The notes under the pieces were generated by a model. The model did not search any database. It saw only the letters and a list, made by a program, of their open reading frames with translations, and was not told the origin of the DNA. Shown here piece after piece: positions 37,010 through 40,107 of a DNA stretch of 40,107 nt. A program made the position numbers and the translations under genes. This DNA is from a virus, in the IMG/VR virus record IMGVR_UViG_3300010397_000032, positions 1 through 40,107 of that record; one strand, 5' to 3'. How positions within the stretch are numbered: the stretch's first letter is position 1; the number at the start of each line of letters is the position of its first letter.

Positions 37010-37849
37010 ATGGGCTGTCTAAACGATTCCGACGAATGGAAGCATTGGTTCGCAAACATTCACTTGAGCGGACCATGCAATCGAAGATGCTATTTCTGTA
37101 TCGGGCAACATATGATGGCGCTCGACTCCCTCAACAGTCTCGACACGCCACCCTCTGAAATGTCAGGGATGGGAAAATTCATTGAAGAAGTGAATCTGAG
37201 GGGTATCAAAGAGATTGACCTAACAGGCACAAACACCGATCCATGTCTTTATCGGCACCATGTCGCGCTGGTGGATTTCCTGCGGGAGAGCGTGCCGGGT
37301 GCGATTCTGGGCATCAGGACAAACGGGAGTGCCCATGTACATGAGATCGGACTCTATGACAAGGGGTCCATCACAATTTGCTCGACAGATTACGCCACCA
37401 ACCTGGAAATGATGGGAGGTCCGCCTCCCGATCTTGGCGAGCTGGCATTCCATGCTGATCTGTCAAAATTCAAGATCAATTGTGTGCTGGGGCCAAGGAA
37501 TGCAAACAAGGCCAACGTCCTGGGGCTGGTGAGCCTTGCCAACAAATATGGGATGACGCGTCTTAACCTTCGTGAGCCCTATGGGCAAGCCCACGTAGGA
37601 TATTTCTTCATGGATGAGCCCGAAGGCGAGATTCTACAAGGCACCGTGCCGATCTGGACCGTTGACGGTGTGAGTGTCGCTTATTGGGATGTCCATACCG
37701 TTGGAGTGAGGTCTGTGAATCTCTATGCCAACGGACGAGTCTCCATGGATTACCCTGTCACTAGAGGCCATGTCGAGAACGGAATAGTGAGACCTCAAAA
37801 AGAGTTCGAGGGTCACGCGCGTAGAACGAAGCAATGGGTGAGAACATGA
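37010..37849 (+). CDS. Radical SAM enzyme of unknown specificity
   Basis: ATG 37010 has AAGGAGG at 36998-37004. The 279 residues have CNRRCYFC (Cys23, Cys27, Cys30), the CxxxCxxC motif that binds the 4Fe-4S cluster. A GIKEIDLTGTNTDPCL strand-loop, GAILGIRTNG and a later NLREPYGQAH fit the partial TIM barrel. No SPASM-type extra Cys cluster is clear. Phage radical SAM enzymes are known in DNA or tRNA modification (QueE-like) and nucleotide chemistry, but this sequence does not match those I know. It is followed by a transglycosylase (ATGA). Confidence 0.75.
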   Translation: MGCLNDSDEWKHWFANIHLSGPCNRRCYFCIGQHMMALDSLNSLDTPPSEMSGMGKFIEEVNLRGIKEIDLTGTNTDPCLYRHHVALVDFLRESVPGAILGIRTNGSAHVHEIGLYDKGSITICSTDYATNLEMMGGPPPDLGELAFHADLSKFKINCVLGPRNANKANVLGLVSLANKYGMTRLNLREPYGQAHVGYFFMDEPEGEILQGTVPIWTVDGVSVAYWDVHTVGVRSVNLYANGRVSMDYPVTRGHVENGIVRPQKEFEGHARRTKQWVRT

Positions 37850-38391
37850 CCAACCTCATCATCCTAGCACTCCTTCTCGCCATCGCCACCCCGCTCGCCT
37901 CGACCTCCATCCCTCACCGCGCACCCACGAACCCGCCGCCCAAGCTTGCTGCCGTCATCACCGCACTCCTGGACGCCAGCCGCGAGTACCACCTCGACCC
38001 CATGCTTGCCTTTGCTGTGGCATGGAAGGAATCGACGCTAAATCCTGGGGCTGTGAGTTTGCGCTGGCAACGGGTCGAGGATGGACTGTGGCATCTTGTC
38101 GTGATCGCTCGCGGGCTGATGCAAATCTCCAAGCAGTACCAGGATGAGCTTGTGGTGCGCTACCTCGGCTGGTCGCCACGCAACTTCAACTGGCGCAATC
38201 CGGTCCACTCGGCGAAGCTTGGGTGTGCGTACTTGCGAAGTCTGATTGACCGCTTTGGACTCTATGGCGCGATTTGCTCTTATAATGCAGGCGACGGACG
38301 CTACCAACGATGTTTGAAAGGTGAAGCAGAATTGCCTGAAGAGACTGTACAATACGCCAAAGACGTGTTAGAATTGCTATATGAGATTTGA
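37846..38391 (+). CDS. Lytic transglycosylase (SLT-type) with N-terminal signal/anchor
   Basis: ATG 37846 overlaps the upstream stop; ATG 37834 is a close alternative. Residues about 3-19 (NLIILALLLAIATPLA) form a signal peptide or signal-anchor. The SLT domain follows: WKESTLNP with catalytic Glu62, ARGLMQIS (88-95), then SAKLGCAYLRSLIDRFG and ICSYNAGDGR. It cleaves peptidoglycan and could be a SAR-type endolysin or an entry or host-envelope enzyme. It is distant from the holin-like genes and in an accessory block, so the role is unclear. Confidence 0.8.
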   Translation: MTNLIILALLLAIATPLASTSIPHRAPTNPPPKLAAVITALLDASREYHLDPMLAFAVAWKESTLNPGAVSLRWQRVEDGLWHLVVIARGLMQISKQYQDELVVRYLGWSPRNFNWRNPVHSAKLGCAYLRSLIDRFGLYGAICSYNAGDGRYQRCLKGEAELPEETVQYAKDVLELLYEI

Positions 38392-38578
38392 CCCAACGAA
38401 CGCCGAGAGACAGCGAAGATGGTACAGAAATCACGCCGAACAGAAGAAAGCCATTGTTCGACAGCGTTATCATGCGCTGAAGGACGCGGGGATTTGCGTG
38501 ATTTGTGGTCAGCGAGAAGCTAAGGCGGGGCGCACGCGTTGTGGGGAATGTAAGAAGGTGGTGCGAGATGAGAACTGA
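38381..38578 (+). CDS. Small basic protein with a Cys4 zinc knuckle
   Basis: ATG 38381 overlaps the upstream gene by 11 bases. The 65 residues begin with a basic helix (RFDPTNAERQRRWYRNHAEQ), then CVICGQREAKAGRTRCGECK, a Cys4 ribbon of the kind seen in small phage nucleic-acid-binding proteins. It may be related to the zinc part of HNH or recombination endonucleases but lacks their catalytic motif. Confidence 0.55.
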   Translation: MRFDPTNAERQRRWYRNHAEQKKAIVRQRYHALKDAGICVICGQREAKAGRTRCGECKKVVRDEN

Positions 38579-38807
38579 TTATCAAAAAATTGGATATTCC
38601 AGGGTTACAAGTTCTGGGCGTTGTCCTGTGTGTGGAAAGCCTGCCAACCGATCCAATGACGGTTTCTATCAGACCATAAGCCCATTCAATAAGCGCGAGG
38701 ATGGCATGATGAAAACTGCGGAAGACATTTGGAAAGAGGTGAGATCTGAGGCCGACGCATGGCAGAAGCTCCCTGTTTATCACGCCAAATGCGAGAAACT
38801 CAAATAG
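38568..38807 (+). CDS. Small zinc-knuckle protein, 79 residues
   Basis: ATG 38568 overlaps the previous stop region by 11 bases. The product has CPVCGKPANRSNDGFYQ in the first half and YHAKCEK at the C-terminus, so a CxxC plus His-Cys site is possible. The middle is a charged helix. Function unknown. Confidence 0.5.
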   Translation: MRTDYQKIGYSRVTSSGRCPVCGKPANRSNDGFYQTISPFNKREDGMMKTAEDIWKEVRSEADAWQKLPVYHAKCEKLK

Positions 38808-38843
38808 CCCTTGTGCGATGCGAGGAATGTAGGAGGGGGAGAG

Positions 38844-39281
38844 ATGAGTGAACATACGAAAGAACCGTGGCGCGTTGGCGATGGCAAAAAACCGTTTTAC
38901 GCATGGGCTGGTCAGATCGTAGCCGAGCACAATTTCGATGGAAGCGAGTTCATTCTTGCTTCTTGCAATCAGAACCATGAAGACGAGGCCCTGGCCAACG
39001 CCCGCCGTATCGTGGCCTGTGTCAACTCTTGCCGAGGTATCCAAACCGAGCTTCTGGAACAGGACAAGGGGCCATTTCAGCATCTTGGGGAAGTCCTCCG
39101 CGAACGTGACGAAGCTCTCGCGCTGGTGAAGGAATTGGTCTGGAAGTCCTATTGCGCCGGATATGAACAGTTCCGCGACGAGGAGTGTGGTGGTGGTATG
39201 TGGCCTGAGGACCTTGAAGAGAAAGCCAAGTCGTACGCAGAATCGCTTCTCACTACCGACAAATCTGGAGGGAAGGTATGA
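38844..39281 (+). CDS. Conserved phage accessory protein, 145 residues
   Basis: ATG 38844 has GGGGGAGAG upstream. The pattern HTKEPWRVGDG, then SEFILASCNQNHEDEALANA and RRIVACVNSCRGIQTELLE is a common family in phage accessory regions (often written TPGPW...NARRIVACVN). Its role is not known. A second part has ERDEALALVKELVWKS and an acidic CGGGMWPEDLEEKAKS tail. It overlaps the next start by 4 bases. Confidence 0.65.
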   Translation: MSEHTKEPWRVGDGKKPFYAWAGQIVAEHNFDGSEFILASCNQNHEDEALANARRIVACVNSCRGIQTELLEQDKGPFQHLGEVLRERDEALALVKELVWKSYCAGYEQFRDEECGGGMWPEDLEEKAKSYAESLLTTDKSGGKV

Positions 39282-40107
39282 ACAAAGAACAAGAGATTGA
39301 GAAGCTAACGGTGGCCCTGATTGAGGACGTTGATACCCTGAACGAAACGACCAAAGCGTGGGCCAGCGCACAAAGGTTGTACGACAGGGGTTATCGCCAC
39401 ATCGGCGACAGGGTGCCGGGGCGTGTGAGCCTGAGAGATGAGGAGTTGCTGAATGTGGCACATCAGTGGCTGATAGCTGGCAGATTGAGGCATCGTGGAG
39501 AAAGTGAGGAGGAGCAGTTAGTACGCCTCATCCGTGAAGCGGAAAGCAAACACGGGGAGGGGGCTTGGATAGAGGTTCAACGAAGAAGCCTTGGATTCTT
39601 GGTTCAGCAATGGGCAGAGCGATTCAAGATCATTCTTGGGCCTCATTCCGCCGCTGGCCTCGCAGATGTTCTGGCTGAAAACGGCTACATCCACCCCGAG
39701 GACTTCGTTGCGGCCACTCCCCACCCGAAAGAAGCAACCGCTGGCGAGTTGACGAGGGATGAGTTTGACCGCCGCCTGAAAGCAATCACAACCCGAGGAA
39801 CTCGAAGCGATGAACTCTGGCAAAGGATCGAGCAACTTGTCGCCGCCACCGAAGCGCGGGTAAGGGCTGGCCAGCAAGAACTACTTGAACAGAAGCAAGA
39901 CTTCTGGCTTAAACAAGAGAAAATCCTCCGCGCCACGATCACCGACATGGAAGCCAAGCTGAAAGCATCGGTGCAGATTCCGTGGGAATGGGCACCAGAA
40001 GGCACAGACCACGTTGCTTGGGCCTTTGTGGACAAGGTCAACGCCTTTATTCCTGATGGCGACTACAAGTTCCATAATGTCCCCCGCCCCACCCCCGTCA
40101 AGCTGAC
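39278..40107 (+). CDS. N-terminal part of the wrap-around accessory protein
   Basis: ATG 39278 (ATGA) opens a frame without a stop to the window end; across the circular join it continues to 274 at the left end, for about 326 residues. The visible 276 residues include helical charged segments (EQEIEKLTVALIEDVDTLNE), GPHSAAGLADVLAENGYIHP with EDF (about 122-145), and a long coiled coil (RSDELWQRIEQLVAATEARV and onward, to about 235). No catalytic motif seen. The composite look is typical of phage accessory proteins built from modules. Confidence 0.7.
   Translation, partial: MNKEQEIEKLTVALIEDVDTLNETTKAWASAQRLYDRGYRHIGDRVPGRVSLRDEELLNVAHQWLIAGRLRHRGESEEEQLVRLIREAESKHGEGAWIEVQRRSLGFLVQQWAERFKIILGPHSAAGLADVLAENGYIHPEDFVAATPHPKEATAGELTRDEFDRRLKAITTRGTRSDELWQRIEQLVAATEARVRAGQQELLEQKQDFWLKQEKILRATITDMEAKLKASVQIPWEWAPEGTDHVAWAFVDKVNAFIPDGDYKFHNVPRPTPVKL
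39985..40107. repeat. Right copy of 123-bp terminal repeat (circle overlap)
   Basis: Identical to bases 1-123. See the left copy; joining the two gives one circular molecule of 39,984 bp and completes the gene starting at 39278. Confidence 0.95.

Noticed and set aside
1-40107. Temperate-phage genes (integrase, CI/Cro, partition)
   Set aside because: No product shows tyrosine or serine recombinase motifs or a clear CI-type repressor. The HTH-like protein at 34826 is the only regulator candidate and is not enough to call lysogeny.

Overview
The window is a complete or near-complete genome of a short-tailed, P22-like double-stranded DNA phage, probably assembled from a metagenome. The first 123 bases are repeated exactly at the end, and one gene reads continuously from the right end into the left end, so the molecule closes into a circle of about 39,984 bp. 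Every supported gene is on the + strand, tightly packed, often with ATGA stop/start overlaps and strong AGGAGG-type ribosome sites. I see no integrase, excisionase, partition gene or clear CI-type repressor, so a virulent or non-integrating lifestyle is the simplest reading. A lipoprotein, an inner-membrane spanin-like protein and a transglycosylase point to a Gram-negative host; the genus cannot be read from the sequence.

Layout. 1-3350: small accessory genes of mostly unknown function, including a C2H2-type zinc finger, a tiny lipoprotein and at least one deletion scar. 3361-9101: terminase small and large subunits, small genes, P22-type portal and a scaffold-like protein. 9107-11239: a transcription unit of its own (terminator, promoter, leader, P22-type coat, probable decoration protein, terminator). 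11251-16196: head completion (gp4-like), stabilisation protein (gp10-like), small virion proteins and a cupin. 16196-21827: three ejection proteins (gp7/gp20/gp16-like) and a fibre/tailspike with a P22-type head-binding domain. 21837-25323: small virion or host-interaction proteins and a run of four small membrane proteins (holin candidates). 25324-25856: structured non-coding DNA with tRNA-like elements. 25857-27308: a cysteine-peptidase-like protein and an overlapping spanin-like pair.

27382-34780: early and replication genes: Gp157-like protein, ERF single-strand annealing protein, a possible NinB/Orf-like protein, YopX, HNH nuclease, orphan adenine methyltransferase, a probable small RNA, an ASCH-type protein, a replication initiator carrying three iterons inside its gene (lambda-O-like origin), and a DnaB-type helicase. 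There is no phage DNA polymerase, so the host replisome is presumably recruited. 34826-39281: a probable DNA-binding regulator on its own, possibly leaderless, promoter; a pentapeptide-repeat protein; zinc-finger and membrane mini-proteins; a radical SAM enzyme; a lytic transglycosylase; and a long accessory gene that wraps around to the left end.

The most interesting unexplained items are the promoter-to-terminator small RNA at about 32031-32172 with a three-way junction, the dual-coding spanin-like locus at 26778-27308, the tRNA-like and repeated structured elements in the two larger non-coding gaps, the iteron origin, the leaderless promoter, and the stand-alone radical SAM enzyme.
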